Shown here one piece after another: positions 1 through 9,101 of a stretch of 64,000 bases of DNA. This stretch comes from WANQ01 sp964448055. Lineage in GTDB: Archaea > Thermoproteota > Thermoprotei_A > Sulfolobales > WANQ01. Position numbers and translations under genes: made by a program. Below the pieces are notes generated by a model. That model did no database searches, was not told the DNA's origin, and saw nothing but the letters and a program-made list of their open reading frames with translations. The stretch's first letter is position 1. The number at the start of each line of letters is the position of its first letter. The stretch lies in NCBI GenBank assembly GCA_964448055.1, contig CAYUVB010000001.1, positions 40,091-104,090 on the forward strand. The letters are read 5' to 3'.

Positions 1-1
1 T

Positions 2-382
2 ATGGAGTTAAACGAGCTACCTCTTGTCACCTTCGAAGTATCAGTATTATCTGTGCCAAAGTTGTTAAGAGTAGAGAATAGATGGGATTTACTTAAGCAT
101 GTAATAGTAGGCAAACATGGACTCGTTATTGAGAGAAGAATACACAAGGGAACACTCTTACCACAAGTACCAGTAGAATACGGATGGGACTCTGAGACAT
201 TTCTAGCTGAAACATGCATTAAAGCTGGTTTAAGTCCAGACTGCTGGCTAAACGATAAAACAAGAATATACGTTTATGAAGCAAGACTTTGGAGAGAAAA
301 AGAACCCCTAGGTGAGGTAGAAGAAAGAGATATGGTAAGAGAATTAGAAGAGCTTTGGGGTAGAAAACAACATAGCAGGTAA
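2..382 (+). CDS. AMMECR1 domain protein, 5' end cut by window edge
   Basis: The visible 126 residues match the C-terminal half of the AMMECR1 family, a widespread family of unsettled biochemical role. The diagnostic stretch LLPQVPVEYGWDSETFLAET is followed by a Cys-containing segment (ETCIKAGLSPDCW) typical of these proteins. Family members are about 200 residues or longer, so the ATG at position 2 is most likely an internal methionine and the gene begins before the window. It points toward the L35Ae gene 67 bases downstream. Family assignment is from motif recognition; function is unknown. Confidence 0.85.
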   Translation: MELNELPLVTFEVSVLSVPKLLRVENRWDLLKHVIVGKHGLVIERRIHKGTLLPQVPVEYGWDSETFLAETCIKAGLSPDCWLNDKTRIYVYEARLWREKEPLGEVEERDMVRELEELWGRKQHSR

Positions 383-449
383 AGTTAGTTTTAAAAGGGT
401 AATCTAATTTTTCGTTCCGTGGCAGAGTGCTAGATACTAGGTGTAACTA

Positions 450-737
450 ATGAGTGAAGAATTATTTGGATTAATTCTGGGATACAGGAGGGGTACGAAT
501 ACACAATATCCTAATGAAGTATTAGCAAAGGTGTATGGTGTTGATGATAAGAATAGTGCTTCAAGGCTAATAGGATGGAAGGCCATATACGTAGATAAGC
601 ATGGTAATCGATACAACGGCAAGGTCATAGGAGTCCACGGAAGAAAAGGCGTGATACGAATAGTGTTTAAGCCTAATCTGCCGGGTCAAGCTATTGGCGA
701 GGAATTCAAACTTATACCGCCATCTAGACAGGAGTAG
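450..737 (+). CDS. rpl35ae: 50S ribosomal protein L35Ae (eL33)
   Basis: A 95-residue protein with the archaeal/eukaryotic L35Ae pattern: an N-terminal strand (GLILGYRRGTNTQYPNEVL), a central WKA segment and the basic GKVIGVHGRKGVIRIVFKP end leading to PGQAIG. It is a large-subunit ribosomal protein without a bacterial counterpart. Length is normal for the family. The last 14 bases overlap the 3' end of the DNA ligase gene on the other strand, so the two transcripts converge. Confidence 0.95.
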   Translation: MSEELFGLILGYRRGTNTQYPNEVLAKVYGVDDKNSASRLIGWKAIYVDKHGNRYNGKVIGVHGRKGVIRIVFKPNLPGQAIGEEFKLIPPSRQE

Positions 738-2553
738 TTTGTTCTGATATCTTTCTAAGCTGTCTCTTGTACATTTCAAATAACTCCTTAGTTGTGGTCG
801 CATCTTCTGGTCCTTTATCTGGCCTCCATCTTATGAACCTTGGGAATCTAATTGATATACCTACACCTTGTTTAGCCCAGTTGTAGCAACATGTATGTAG
901 TGGTGAAAGTGTTAGTTCTGCTCCTATGATTTCTGCTACTATTGCTGGCTGGAACCATACGTCGGGCTTCATTTTGGAGTCTACTCTTGGGTGCTTATGA
1001 GGTATTATGTATGGTTTGAACATTTCCATCATTTTATCTAGGTCCTCGTCTGTGAACCCGCTACCGACTTTACATACAGTTCTGAACATGTCGGTTTCTG
1101 GGTCATATGCTGCCATGAGTAGTGCACCGTATTTTCCTCCACGTCTTCCTTTACCATAGAATGCTCCAACAGCTACAAGGTCTACTGGTTCAATCATTTC
1201 GCTCTTATAATCGCGTTTGTACTTAATCCATAGCCATCCGCGTGCACCAGCTTGATATATTGCTTTACCGTGTATTGCCTTTACCACGACACCCTCAGCT
1301 CCATCTTCTATAGCTTTTAAGAAGAATGCTTCGAGTTCTTCTGGCTTATCTGTTATTATGTATTCTGCTATACGGAAATCATCTGTTTGCTCTATTATTT
1401 CCTCTAATTTCTTTCTTCTCTCTGGTAACGTTTTTTGTGTAAAATCTTCTCCATCTGCATAAAGTACATCGAATAGATAAACTCTTACTGGTACTTCTTT
1501 CATAGCTATATGTATATCATGCTTTCTCTTCCTTCTCATAAGTTCCTGGAAAGGTCTTAGTTCACCTGTATCTGGGTCAACAGCAACTATTTCACCCTCT
1601 ACTATTGCTTCTCGTGCTTTAATGTACTTCCTAGCAAGTTCTTGTACATCCGGGTATTGTCTTGTAATATTTTCTAGCCTACGTGAGAATATCCATATTT
1701 GGTCGTCCTTCTTATGTATTTGAGCTCTTTCGCCATCATATTTGTATTCTACTATTGCTTTACCTCCAACCTGCTTAAGTATTTCAATTGGGTCGTTTAA
1801 TCTCTCAGCTAGCATCGGTCTTATTGGTACACCTACTTCAGGCTTGATTTCCTTTAATTCCTCTATGCCTTTAGTAGCTAGTATCTTTGCAACCATTCCA
1901 AGATCTGCTCTTAGATTATAAGCTCTTTCCACTATAGGTCTGAAGGCTTGACTCCCAGCATATACTATCGCTAAGGCATCCATTATGGTAGCATCTCCTA
2001 CACCTAATCTTAATCTCCCCTCAACGAATCTTACGATGTATTTAGCTTCTTTAGGGCTGGCAGCTGTTAGTAATTTTGCAAGCAATTTGATCTTAAGATC
2101 ACGACTACCTTCACCTTGTGCTAAGGCTATTTTTGTTAAAGTATCATATACTTCTTGTACTGTTAGCTTCCTCCTTATTGTTTGAGCTTTTGGTATGAAG
2201 GCAAGAATGCCTACTGCTTCACCAGTCTTCTTTTCCAATTTTTCCTTTAATATGGCAACAGTTGTACCAAGATCACCATAACGTCTTCGTAACTCTTCCA
2301 CTTCAGATTCCTTTGCATGAGTTGCAAGTATTATAGCTTTAATAATACCCTTCTCTCCTACACCTAATTCAGGTAATCCTTTCCAGTCAGGCCATAACCT
2401 ACCTTGCATAAAGTAAATAACCTTGTCAATGACATCAGCTGGAGTTTTCTTGAATAATTCTACGAGGTATAATGTCATTTGTGTTCTAGAGCTAACTGCC
2501 TCTAATTTCTCAAAGGTATTAACTACTAGTTCAAACTCCAAATCTATGTACAC
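724..2553 (-). CDS. lig: ATP-dependent DNA ligase
   Basis: Replicative-type archaeal DNA ligase that seals nicks using ATP. The 609 residues fit the family. Residues about 1-240 are the helical DNA-binding domain; the nucleotidyltransferase domain carries motif I KYDGERAQ with the AMP-accepting Lys271, then motif III VYLFDVLY, motif IV EGVVVK and motif V WIKYKRDY. An OB-fold follows, with the conserved tail FPRFIRWRPDKGPEDATT. The gene is followed on the opposite strand by L35Ae with a 14-base overlap. The 138-base spacer upstream is unusually GC-rich and may hold an RNA. Confidence 0.97.
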   Translation of the reverse strand: MYIDLEFELVVNTFEKLEAVSSRTQMTLYLVELFKKTPADVIDKVIYFMQGRLWPDWKGLPELGVGEKGIIKAIILATHAKESEVEELRRRYGDLGTTVAILKEKLEKKTGEAVGILAFIPKAQTIRRKLTVQEVYDTLTKIALAQGEGSRDLKIKLLAKLLTAASPKEAKYIVRFVEGRLRLGVGDATIMDALAIVYAGSQAFRPIVERAYNLRADLGMVAKILATKGIEELKEIKPEVGVPIRPMLAERLNDPIEILKQVGGKAIVEYKYDGERAQIHKKDDQIWIFSRRLENITRQYPDVQELARKYIKAREAIVEGEIVAVDPDTGELRPFQELMRRKRKHDIHIAMKEVPVRVYLFDVLYADGEDFTQKTLPERRKKLEEIIEQTDDFRIAEYIITDKPEELEAFFLKAIEDGAEGVVVKAIHGKAIYQAGARGWLWIKYKRDYKSEMIEPVDLVAVGAFYGKGRRGGKYGALLMAAYDPETDMFRTVCKVGSGFTDEDLDKMMEMFKPYIIPHKHPRVDSKMKPDVWFQPAIVAEIIGAELTLSPLHTCCYNWAKQGVGISIRFPRFIRWRPDKGPEDATTTKELFEMYKRQLRKISEQTTPV

Positions 2554-2611
2554 CTCTACTCCTGACTCTCTAGTAGAAATATATTGTTGAAACAGCCTTA
2601 ATAGAACTAGA

Positions 2612-2686
2612 GGGTCTAGAGCCGATGAGGACTACCCGGCAAGTAGGACCCAGAAGGGGAGGACTGATCAGTGTTACGCTGAGGCA
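2612..2686. ncRNA. GC-rich spacer segment, possible small RNA
   Basis: The spacer between two minus-strand genes contains about 75 bases far richer in G+C than the genes around it, a usual mark of structural RNA in an AT-rich hyperthermophile. On the plus strand it holds GATGA at 2624-2628, CTGA at 2663-2666 and CTGA at 2679-2682, with GCC directly before the first and GGC directly after the last, which resembles box C and D elements closed by a short stem. A small CTAC/GTAG hairpin lies inside. The C box is imperfect and the spacing to the inner CTGA is long, so class and strand are uncertain. Confidence 0.3.
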
Positions 2687-2691
2687 CCAAG

Positions 2692-3177
2692 CTATGCTGT
2701 TATATGTTTTGCTTTCTCAAAACTATAAGCGACAGCTGCCTTTAATTCTAGAAGGAAGAATTCGCCCTTGATATTGCGTACAATTATCTCTCTTAGTATA
2801 CCATCTTCGGCTTTAACATCATAATCTAATATCTTATTTTCTGGTATTTCGCCGCGCCTAGCGGCTTCGGCTTCTTTAACCTTAGTTTCATCAAGTACTC
2901 TGAGTAGGAACCCTTTAACGTATGGATCGTTTATACTTATATCAGCTAATGGTATTATTCTAACGTATCCTTTGCCAACATACATGTACGCTATAAGATC
3001 GCCGGTACTAGATTTAACTTCTATAATGCGTTCGCCTGGACGAGGCTCTCGGAACCCTGGTAGTTTACCTCCTTCAATTATACTCAACATGAACTCATAG
3101 AACTCTAATTCACGTTTAAGTTCTCTGATTTTCTCTTTGAGGAATTCTTTTAACTCTTCTAAATGGTTCTTGGCCAA
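2692..3177 (-). CDS. Conserved crenarchaeal hypothetical protein
   Basis: A 161-residue soluble protein I do not recognise. Residues 1-35 are strongly charged and helical (HLEELKEFLKEKIRELKREL), likely a coiled coil. The remainder looks like an alpha/beta domain with the segments RIIEVKSSTGDLIAYMYVG and VRIIPLADISINDPYV. No membrane segment or metal-binding cysteines are present. It sits 91 bases downstream of the adenylate kinase-like gene on the same strand and could be co-transcribed with it. Coding character is clear from length and composition. Confidence 0.75.
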   Translation of the reverse strand: MAKNHLEELKEFLKEKIRELKRELEFYEFMLSIIEGGKLPGFREPRPGERIIEVKSSTGDLIAYMYVGKGYVRIIPLADISINDPYVKGFLLRVLDETKVKEAEAARRGEIPENKILDYDVKAEDGILREIIVRNIKGEFFLLELKAAVAYSFEKAKHITA

Positions 3178-3268
3178 TGATTATCCCTAGTACCAACTTA
3201 TTACCACTCTATGATTAATGCTTAAGGATGGCTTAAAACCTAGTAGGCTCATAAAGTATAGTTAATTC

Positions 3269-3838
3269 TTAATCAAGGTATTTCTTCAGAATTTCTAAAG
3301 GTTTTAGAATAAGCCAATCTATACGTGGACCAGGTACAGCCTTACCTATCAGCACCTCATTGATAATTTCCTCAATTATTTCTTCAGGGCTCCTATTTGT
3401 AGTATCTATTTCGTAAACCTTGTCTTCTCCATGTTCTTCTAAAGCGTTAACAGTACATACACCTATGATTTCCGCAGCAACGTTTTCTTTTATTTTTTCC
3501 CAACTCCAGCCTTTTTTCCTCAATCTTTTCTCCAGTTCTAAGGGGTCTGTACGAAGTACTATTATCTTATCAACTAGTTCCCGTGGTGCAAGTTCACCAT
3601 AGTGCCCGTCAACAATTAGTATATCACAGCTCTTTGCTATTTCACGTAGTCTTGTTTTAACTTTTTCTTCGTCTATTACATAGCTTTTTCTAACTTCATC
3701 GTATTCTACATATAACTTCTCGTTTATAACCATGTCAGATAAGTTGATGTAGCACGCTTTTAGTTTTTCAGCAAGTTTCTTGGCTACTAATGTTTTACCT
3801 GTACCAGGGGTACCTGAAATAACTATTATCTTAGGCAT
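3269..3838 (-). CDS. Adenylate kinase 6-like NTPase (Fap7 type)
   Basis: A P-loop nucleoside monophosphate kinase of the AK6/Fap7 group, which in archaea and eukaryotes is linked to small-subunit ribosome maturation as well as adenylate kinase activity. The Walker A motif GTPGTGKT is at residues 9-16, followed by INLSDMV and the acidic IVDGHY segment; the LID-type region RLRKKGWSWEKIKENVAAE is characteristic. At 189 residues it is about the family length. Its start codon overlaps the acyl-CoA synthetase stop by one base, so the two are translated from one message. Confidence 0.9.
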   Translation of the reverse strand: MPKIIVISGTPGTGKTLVAKKLAEKLKACYINLSDMVINEKLYVEYDEVRKSYVIDEEKVKTRLREIAKSCDILIVDGHYGELAPRELVDKIIVLRTDPLELEKRLRKKGWSWEKIKENVAAEIIGVCTVNALEEHGEDKVYEIDTTNRSPEEIIEEIINEVLIGKAVPGPRIDWLILKPLEILKKYLD

Positions 3839-5411
3839 TATTCTTTTACCTTTGGTTGAACACCGTGTTTTCTCAAGAATACTCCATATTCTGCTAACGC
3901 TGCTATAACTCTTGCAGCACGTTCAGGTGTTTGGTACGCTGGTATACCTTTCTCTTCAAACTTCCTGGCATGTTCTTCTGCTATAGCACCACCGGTTACA
4001 ACAGCTACCATTGGTACCTTATACTTCTTCCAAGCATTAACTACGTAGTCTACTACTATGCCTTTAATTGATGGAGGATGCGGTGGAGTTATTACTATAA
4101 CAGCGTCAAATAGCTTTCTTGGCAAAAGTTCTTCAAGTACTATTCGGTATCGTTCATCATCAGTATCACCAGTAAGATCTACAGGATTTCGTACTATTAC
4201 ATGAGGTGGTAGCTTCTTTCTAAGCTCTTGTTGTACTTCAGTAGGTAATTCTGGTACTTCAAGACCATATCTTTCAGCGAAATCGGTTGCTATTACTCCT
4301 TCGCCACCAGCGTTTGTAAGTATCAATATACGTTTACCATATACTGGCCCTATCATAAGGTAAGCCTTAGCTACATCAAACATTTCATCCATTGTGTCTA
4401 CTTCTATAACACCTGCTTGCTTGAAAGCTGCCTTATATACCTCATAGCCTGCCGCCATAGCACCAGTGTGTGATGCAGCTGCTCTTACGCCCTTGCTAGT
4501 TCTTCCACCCTTCAATACTACTATGGGTTTACCTTCAAGAGTTATTTTCTTTGCTACTTCTACAAATTTTGATCCTCTATTAGGCTTGAAAGCCTCGATA
4601 TACATTAAGATGATCTTCGTTTCTTCGTCTTCACGTAGATACTCTAATAAGTCTATATCATCGACATCAACCTTATTACCATAGCTAATGGCTTTAGATA
4701 AACCCATACCCTTAAGAGCCATCCAGTCAATCCACATAGACAACATAGCTCCGCTTTGTGAAATAATAGATATATGACCTTTGGGTGGCCTCTTAAGTCT
4801 ATCCTCTGGTAAAAAGAATGTATCAACACCAGTAGTATTATCAAGTACACCTATGCAATTAGGTCCTATAACACGAATACCATATTTACGAGCTATATCT
4901 GAGAGCTTTTTCTCGAGTTCAACGCCTTCCCCGCCTATTTCTGAAAAGCCGCCACTAACAACTATGGTAGCTCTTACTCCTTTATGTCCAACTTCTTCCA
5001 TAACCTTTGGTACTAATGGTGCTCTTAATGCTATTACGGCTAGATCTACCTTATCGGGTATGTCTAATATGCTAGGATAAGTCTTAAGTCCTAAGATTTC
5101 ATTATACTTAGGATTAACTGGGTAAATTTTGCCCTTAAACTTCTTCTTTAACTGTTCTACTATAACATATCCTACTGTGCCAGGTCTACCACTAGCTCCT
5201 ATGATAGCTATAGACTTCGGCTGAAAGAATGGTTTAAGTTCATCCNNNNNNNNNNNNNNNNNNNNNNNNNNNNNNNNNNNNNNNNNNNNNNNNNNNNNNN
5301 NNNNNNNNNNNNNNNNNNNNNNNNNNNNNNNNNNNNNNNNNNNNNACTAGCTCCTATGATAGCTATAGACTTCGGCTGAAAGAATGGTTTAAGTTCATCC
5401 CTGATGCCCAA
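3838..5411 (-). CDS. ADP-forming acyl-CoA synthetase, alpha subunit (interrupted by false gap)
   Basis: Alpha subunit of the archaeal ADP-forming acetyl/acyl-CoA synthetase, which makes ATP from acyl-CoA at the end of sugar or amino acid fermentation. The N-terminal CoA-binding Rossmann motif PKSIAIIGASG lies at the upstream end, and the phospho-accepting His is in AAASHTGAMAAG. Bases 5191-5245 and 5346-5400 are identical, so the 100 N plus one copy (155 bases) should be removed. That gives one continuous frame of 472 codons starting at TTG 5411, the usual family length, with the His at about residue 263. Without this correction only a 387-residue fragment from 5001 is seen. No beta subunit is in the window. 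Confidence 0.9.
5246..5345. other. Scaffold gap of 100 N, artefactual
   Basis: A run of exactly 100 N. The 55 bases before it (5191-5245) and the 55 bases after it (5346-5400) are identical, so the two contigs overlap rather than being separated. An overlap of exactly 55 suggests an assembler k-mer of that size. No sequence is missing. Confidence 0.95.
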
Positions 5412-5457
5412 GGATATTTACCCAGGTAGCATAAGAAGACATCTAGGAAATAAGAGT

Positions 5458-5643
5458 TTAGCTTAAAAATAGTGCAATTCTTCTAGGAAACAAGGTTTTC
5501 TTGCGTATGTTATTTCTACCTAGTACGTGTAGAGCTTTACACCATTTGAGTAAATCCTTATAGGCTTCTTCATATGATACAGGAAGCTCGGGCTCGAGGT
5601 AAACTATATATCTAGGCAAAGTTTCATAATCATAACTTGTTTT
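5458..5643 (-). pseudogene. Remnant of a protein-coding gene
   Basis: This minus-strand frame is open for about 62 codons and ends at a TAA at 5458-5460. It encodes a protein-like sequence containing YIVYLEPELPVSYEEAYKDL and LKWCKALHVLGRNN, but is preceded directly by an in-frame TGA (5644-5646) and has no ATG. A second short protein-like stretch (MSIRMSGKDGKNGCGAL) lies a little further upstream in another frame. Together they look like the decayed 3' part of a gene. The family is not recognised. A real short gene from the internal TTG cannot be excluded. Confidence 0.4.
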
Positions 5644-5646
5644 TCA

Positions 5647-5950
5647 TATTTTATCTTTCATACATGCTAAAGTGCTCCACATCCATTTTTGCCGTCCTTA
5701 CCACTCATTCTTATACTCATGCTGCTTCACACTATGGTAGAATATTCTTAGTATAGGTATTTCACTAAGTGATTCGTAGACAAAGGTAATTTATTACCAA
5801 CAAGTTTAAATCACCCTATAATTCCATGACGCGAAGAGATATTAACTATTTAGATGCCCATGGTTTGGCCAATTGTAGCTAAGTTTTTATTGTTGCTCGG
5901 CCTTGCTACCTTATACTGAAGTCTATGTTTTTTCATGTTAGGCGATTAGC
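5647..5950. other. Gene-free stretch beside a gene remnant
   Basis: AT-rich sequence between the remnant and the membrane protein gene. It has broken short frames on the minus strand but no convincing gene, RNA structure or repeat. Its 3' end must hold the promoter of the gene starting at 5951; I see no strong TATA element. Confidence 0.5.
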
Positions 5951-6382
5951 ATGGAGAAAGACTCTGTGGGCAAGGAATACAAGGAGTATATGGTTCTTAC
6001 ACTCGTTCTAGGAGTTATTGTATTAGTTTCATCTATTGTGTTCTTGCATGAAGGCTTAATTGCTGTAGCAATACCACTACTTATAATACCTTCTACATAC
6101 TTAATAGGCTTAAAAATCAATTCTATAGAGCTACTACGACGTTACGTACTCTATGGTTTATTTTTATCGGTGATACTCGAACTTGTACTCTTTGTCATCT
6201 CTATGACTATTACTGGTAAAGCCTTTAGTCTGAGTATCGGCTTGGGTATACTAATTTACTTACTATACCATGAAACATGTGCGTGGCTTAATGAACGTAG
6301 GAATAAGACATGTAAAAGAACTACTGAGTATGCTGAGCGTGGGGAGATGAAAGATAATGATAATGTTGAAACGTGTTGTTAG
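5951..6382 (+). CDS. Small four-helix membrane protein, unknown
   Basis: A 143-residue protein with about four hydrophobic segments (residues about 14-32, 36-52, 66-86, 92-107), followed by a charged cytoplasmic-type tail rich in Lys, Arg and Glu ending in CC. No family is recognised. It stands alone between a gene remnant and the converging oxidoreductase gene, with no operon partner. Coding status rests on frame length and regular hydrophobic periodicity. Confidence 0.65.
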   Translation: MEKDSVGKEYKEYMVLTLVLGVIVLVSSIVFLHEGLIAVAIPLLIIPSTYLIGLKINSIELLRRYVLYGLFLSVILELVLFVISMTITGKAFSLSIGLGILIYLLYHETCAWLNERRNKTCKRTTEYAERGEMKDNDNVETCC

Positions 6383-6418
6383 AAAAACGCTTGTTTCTAG
6401 ATATACAGTTGCTTTGAA

Positions 6419-7420
6419 TTATTTTAGTAGAGTGTATGTGGCTTTAACTAGATCAGCCATAGTTTTTAATCCTGGTTCTAGTTCAACAACTCTAGGAGCT
6501 ATGTTTACTATTACTGCAGCTGTGCCTATGTCGCCTGGTGTTCCAGTGCTTCTCCAAGTAATTGTTGGCTCGCCTTCAATCTTTATTTCTTCATACTCGT
6601 CGTTGCCTACTATTGCGTGGAATTCTATCCTAATAACTTCTTTATCTCCTACTAATCCTCTACCGAATCCTTTCACACCTTTTACTTGTCCAGGCTTTAT
6701 CTCGTAGTATGGGGTCTTGAGTTCTTCTCCCTCGCCCGTTATTACAGGCTCTTGGCCTTCTTCTACTTTTGTCAACTTTATTCCAAGCATTTCGGCAATT
6801 AAGTACACTGATTCAGCGTACCCTACATGAGCCGTAAGTTCACCTCTACTTAGCTTTTCCCTGAACTCCTCGGGTGTAAGGCTTAATCCTATCTTCTTTT
6901 GGAAACTCTTTCTTCTCTTACCAGCATCTATACTCCTAATAGCTATTATTTTATCTACTCTTACATGAGGCAAGCTTAGTACAGCAGGTAATGTGTCTAG
7001 AAGAAATCCTGGATTAATCCCCGTACCCAACACTGTCACTCCATGTACCTTAGCATAGTTATCAAGCGGTTCTGCTAGATGTGGATATCGATAATAGGGG
7101 TAGCTTAGTGTTTCGCAAGTTGATACAATGTTTATTTTATTCTTTATAGTTATAACTAGTTGAGGTAATGCTTTATCAAGCCAGCTGGTTGTGGCATGAA
7201 ATACTATGTCAGGTTTAACTGGCCTAAATGCATGTTCTGGATTAGATGTTACTATTACTCCAAGTTTTTCTCCTAAACCTACGACATCGCCTAAATCTCT
7301 ACCCACTTTTGATGGGTCTATGTCTATCGCACCAACTATTTCATAACCTTTCATAACAGCATATTTCGTTATAAGTGCACCTATAGGTCCTACACCATAT
7401 ATTACAGCTTTCAACGACAA
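6419..7420 (-). CDS. NAD(P)-dependent oxidoreductase, dihydrodipicolinate reductase / diaminopentanoate dehydrogenase-like
   Basis: A 333-residue Rossmann-fold dehydrogenase. The nucleotide-binding loop GVGPIG is at residues 9-14, followed by the acidic strand end GAIDIDPSKVG. The central segment STCETLSYP and the motif TGINPGFLLDTLP are typical of the group that includes clostridial 2,4-diaminopentanoate dehydrogenase and is often labelled dihydrodipicolinate reductase in archaea. The substrate is probably a diamino or amino acid. It lies downstream of, and on the same strand as, a gamma-glutamyltranspeptidase-like gene and an aminotransferase, consistent with an amino-acid catabolic group. 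The precise reaction is not established. Confidence 0.8.
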   Translation of the reverse strand: MSLKAVIYGVGPIGALITKYAVMKGYEIVGAIDIDPSKVGRDLGDVVGLGEKLGVIVTSNPEHAFRPVKPDIVFHATTSWLDKALPQLVITIKNKINIVSTCETLSYPYYRYPHLAEPLDNYAKVHGVTVLGTGINPGFLLDTLPAVLSLPHVRVDKIIAIRSIDAGKRRKSFQKKIGLSLTPEEFREKLSRGELTAHVGYAESVYLIAEMLGIKLTKVEEGQEPVITGEGEELKTPYYEIKPGQVKGVKGFGRGLVGDKEVIRIEFHAIVGNDEYEEIKIEGEPTITWRSTGTPGDIGTAAVIVNIAPRVVELEPGLKTMADLVKATYTLLK

Positions 7421-7517
7421 GCCCTACACCCCTTAGTTTAAGAAAAAGGTCTAACCTAGTGCAATATGGTGGCGTGTGTTAATATTTCTTGTCTAATAGT
7501 TCAACACTAGTGGGTAG

Positions 7518-9047
7518 CTATATTAATGCTATTCCAGAGCTATCCCTGGGGTCACTAACTGCCTCTACAATATGCTTACTGTACAATACTCTAGCTGCAT
7601 TTATAACGCCTAGGCTATCTGATGGATAAGCATAAATGTGTATATGATAGCTCCATGTATCCAGTTGCATTAGATCTTCGTAGCCTTCCTCTACATCAAC
7701 TATTAGTCCTGACCTATAACGTAATCTTGGTGATCCTATAGCTTCTGATAGACTCTGCTTATAGAACAAGTGTTTAAGAATTATTTGAGAATAGTATTGT
7801 TGTTTAAACCCTCCACCTCTACCAGCTAACCCTATAGTAAAGTTATGTTCTCGATCTTCTATTATTGGTGATGAGAGAGTTGTTATAGGGTGTTTTGATG
7901 GTTCTAGTTTATTTATTCCTGCTGGACTAAATAATGCTGTACCAGCATTCAATGTTATACCTGTCTTTCTAACGGTAATACCTGAGCCAAAAGGTGTATA
8001 CAGACTCTGTGTGCCTACAATTACATCGCCATTAATTGATGCAATAATAAAGCCTGTGGATCCATGTTTAGGTATATTTATCTTTGCTTTAACGTCATCT
8101 ACGCTATCATCTATTATAGAGTCTATTTTACTAATATTCTCTAGCAACGTGTCACGTAATGAATATGTTTTACGGTAGACCTCGGCTACGAATCTTACGT
8201 ACTCCTTAGAATAAAGTCTAGGTCTATGTTCTTCAAGGATTCTAGACATCAAAAGTAATGATGCTTGTACAAGTACTCCTTGACTTGGTGGGGGTATTTC
8301 ATATACCTTAATTTTTCCATTGAGCTCTAGTATTAATGGCTCAGTTTTAATAGCATGATAGCTAGCTAGATCCTCTAACTCGAGTACTCCTCCCTTGCGT
8401 TTAACATGTTTAACTATTAGCTCAGCTATGTCGCCTTCATAAAATCTTCTAGGATCTTCAGCTATTTTTTCAAGTGTTTCAGCTAGAAATTCAGGCCCTA
8501 TCTTATCTCCTATATTGGGTATTCTCCCTTGATACATATATGCTCTAATAGTTTGAGGATCTCTTGATATATGAGTATACATTTCCTTTAGATATCTTAT
8601 TAGTTTATGATCTGCTGGTATACCGTGACGTGCTATCCTAATAGCTGGTGCAACAAGATCTTTAAGATCTGTTTTAGAGTAATCCTTATGTAATAATCTT
8701 ATTACGTCTATCATTCCTGGGACAAGAATACTTAATGGACCATAATCGGGTATGGAATTGTATCCCATAGAGTAAATTAGTTCTAATGACAGTTTTCTTG
8801 GCGACTTACCTACTCCAAGATATGCTTTTATATTACCATTTTTCTTTACAAGTACTGCTAAGTCACCACCAATACCAGCAATATATGATTCAACGACGCT
8901 TAGTACTAGGCTGGTAGTGATAGCAGCATCTACTATATTACCTGTTTCTTCAAGAACCCTTAATCCTAGATATGATGCAATAGGATTACTCGAAACGACC
9001 AAGCCTTGAGTACCATATGCAGTGTACCCTTCTATGACCTTAATCAA
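7518..9047 (-). CDS. Gamma-glutamyltranspeptidase family protein
   Basis: A 509-residue Ntn-hydrolase precursor of the gamma-glutamyltranspeptidase family. It shows the N-terminal segment NIVDAAITTSLVLSVVES followed by YIAGIGGDL, and the middle helix motif VLVQASLLLMSRIL. The self-cleavage region is KHGSTGFIIASINGDVI; Thr331 aligns with the catalytic Thr that becomes the N terminus of the small subunit, although the usual second Thr and His of TTH are replaced by Gly and Phe. The later PITTLSSPII and GLAGRGGGF match the oxyanion and glycine-loop regions. There is no signal peptide, so it should act in the cytoplasm. Substrate may differ from glutathione. Confidence 0.87.
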   Translation of the reverse strand: MIKVIEGYTAYGTQGLVVSSNPIASYLGLRVLEETGNIVDAAITTSLVLSVVESYIAGIGGDLAVLVKKNGNIKAYLGVGKSPRKLSLELIYSMGYNSIPDYGPLSILVPGMIDVIRLLHKDYSKTDLKDLVAPAIRIARHGIPADHKLIRYLKEMYTHISRDPQTIRAYMYQGRIPNIGDKIGPEFLAETLEKIAEDPRRFYEGDIAELIVKHVKRKGGVLELEDLASYHAIKTEPLILELNGKIKVYEIPPPSQGVLVQASLLLMSRILEEHRPRLYSKEYVRFVAEVYRKTYSLRDTLLENISKIDSIIDDSVDDVKAKINIPKHGSTGFIIASINGDVIVGTQSLYTPFGSGITVRKTGITLNAGTALFSPAGINKLEPSKHPITTLSSPIIEDREHNFTIGLAGRGGGFKQQYYSQIILKHLFYKQSLSEAIGSPRLRYRSGLIVDVEEGYEDLMQLDTWSYHIHIYAYPSDSLGVINAARVLYSKHIVEAVSDPRDSSGIALI

Positions 9048-9101
9048 TCTTCGGCACTCTCCATATTAGTAAAATATTTTATGGTTTAGGGTCTAAGAGG
9101 G

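Noticed and set aside
5208..5411. Small protein spanning the first gap (start fragment joined to Xs and a short tail)
   Set aside because: It is produced by reading through the artificial N run; the duplicated 55 bases show the real gene continues into the acyl-CoA synthetase frame.
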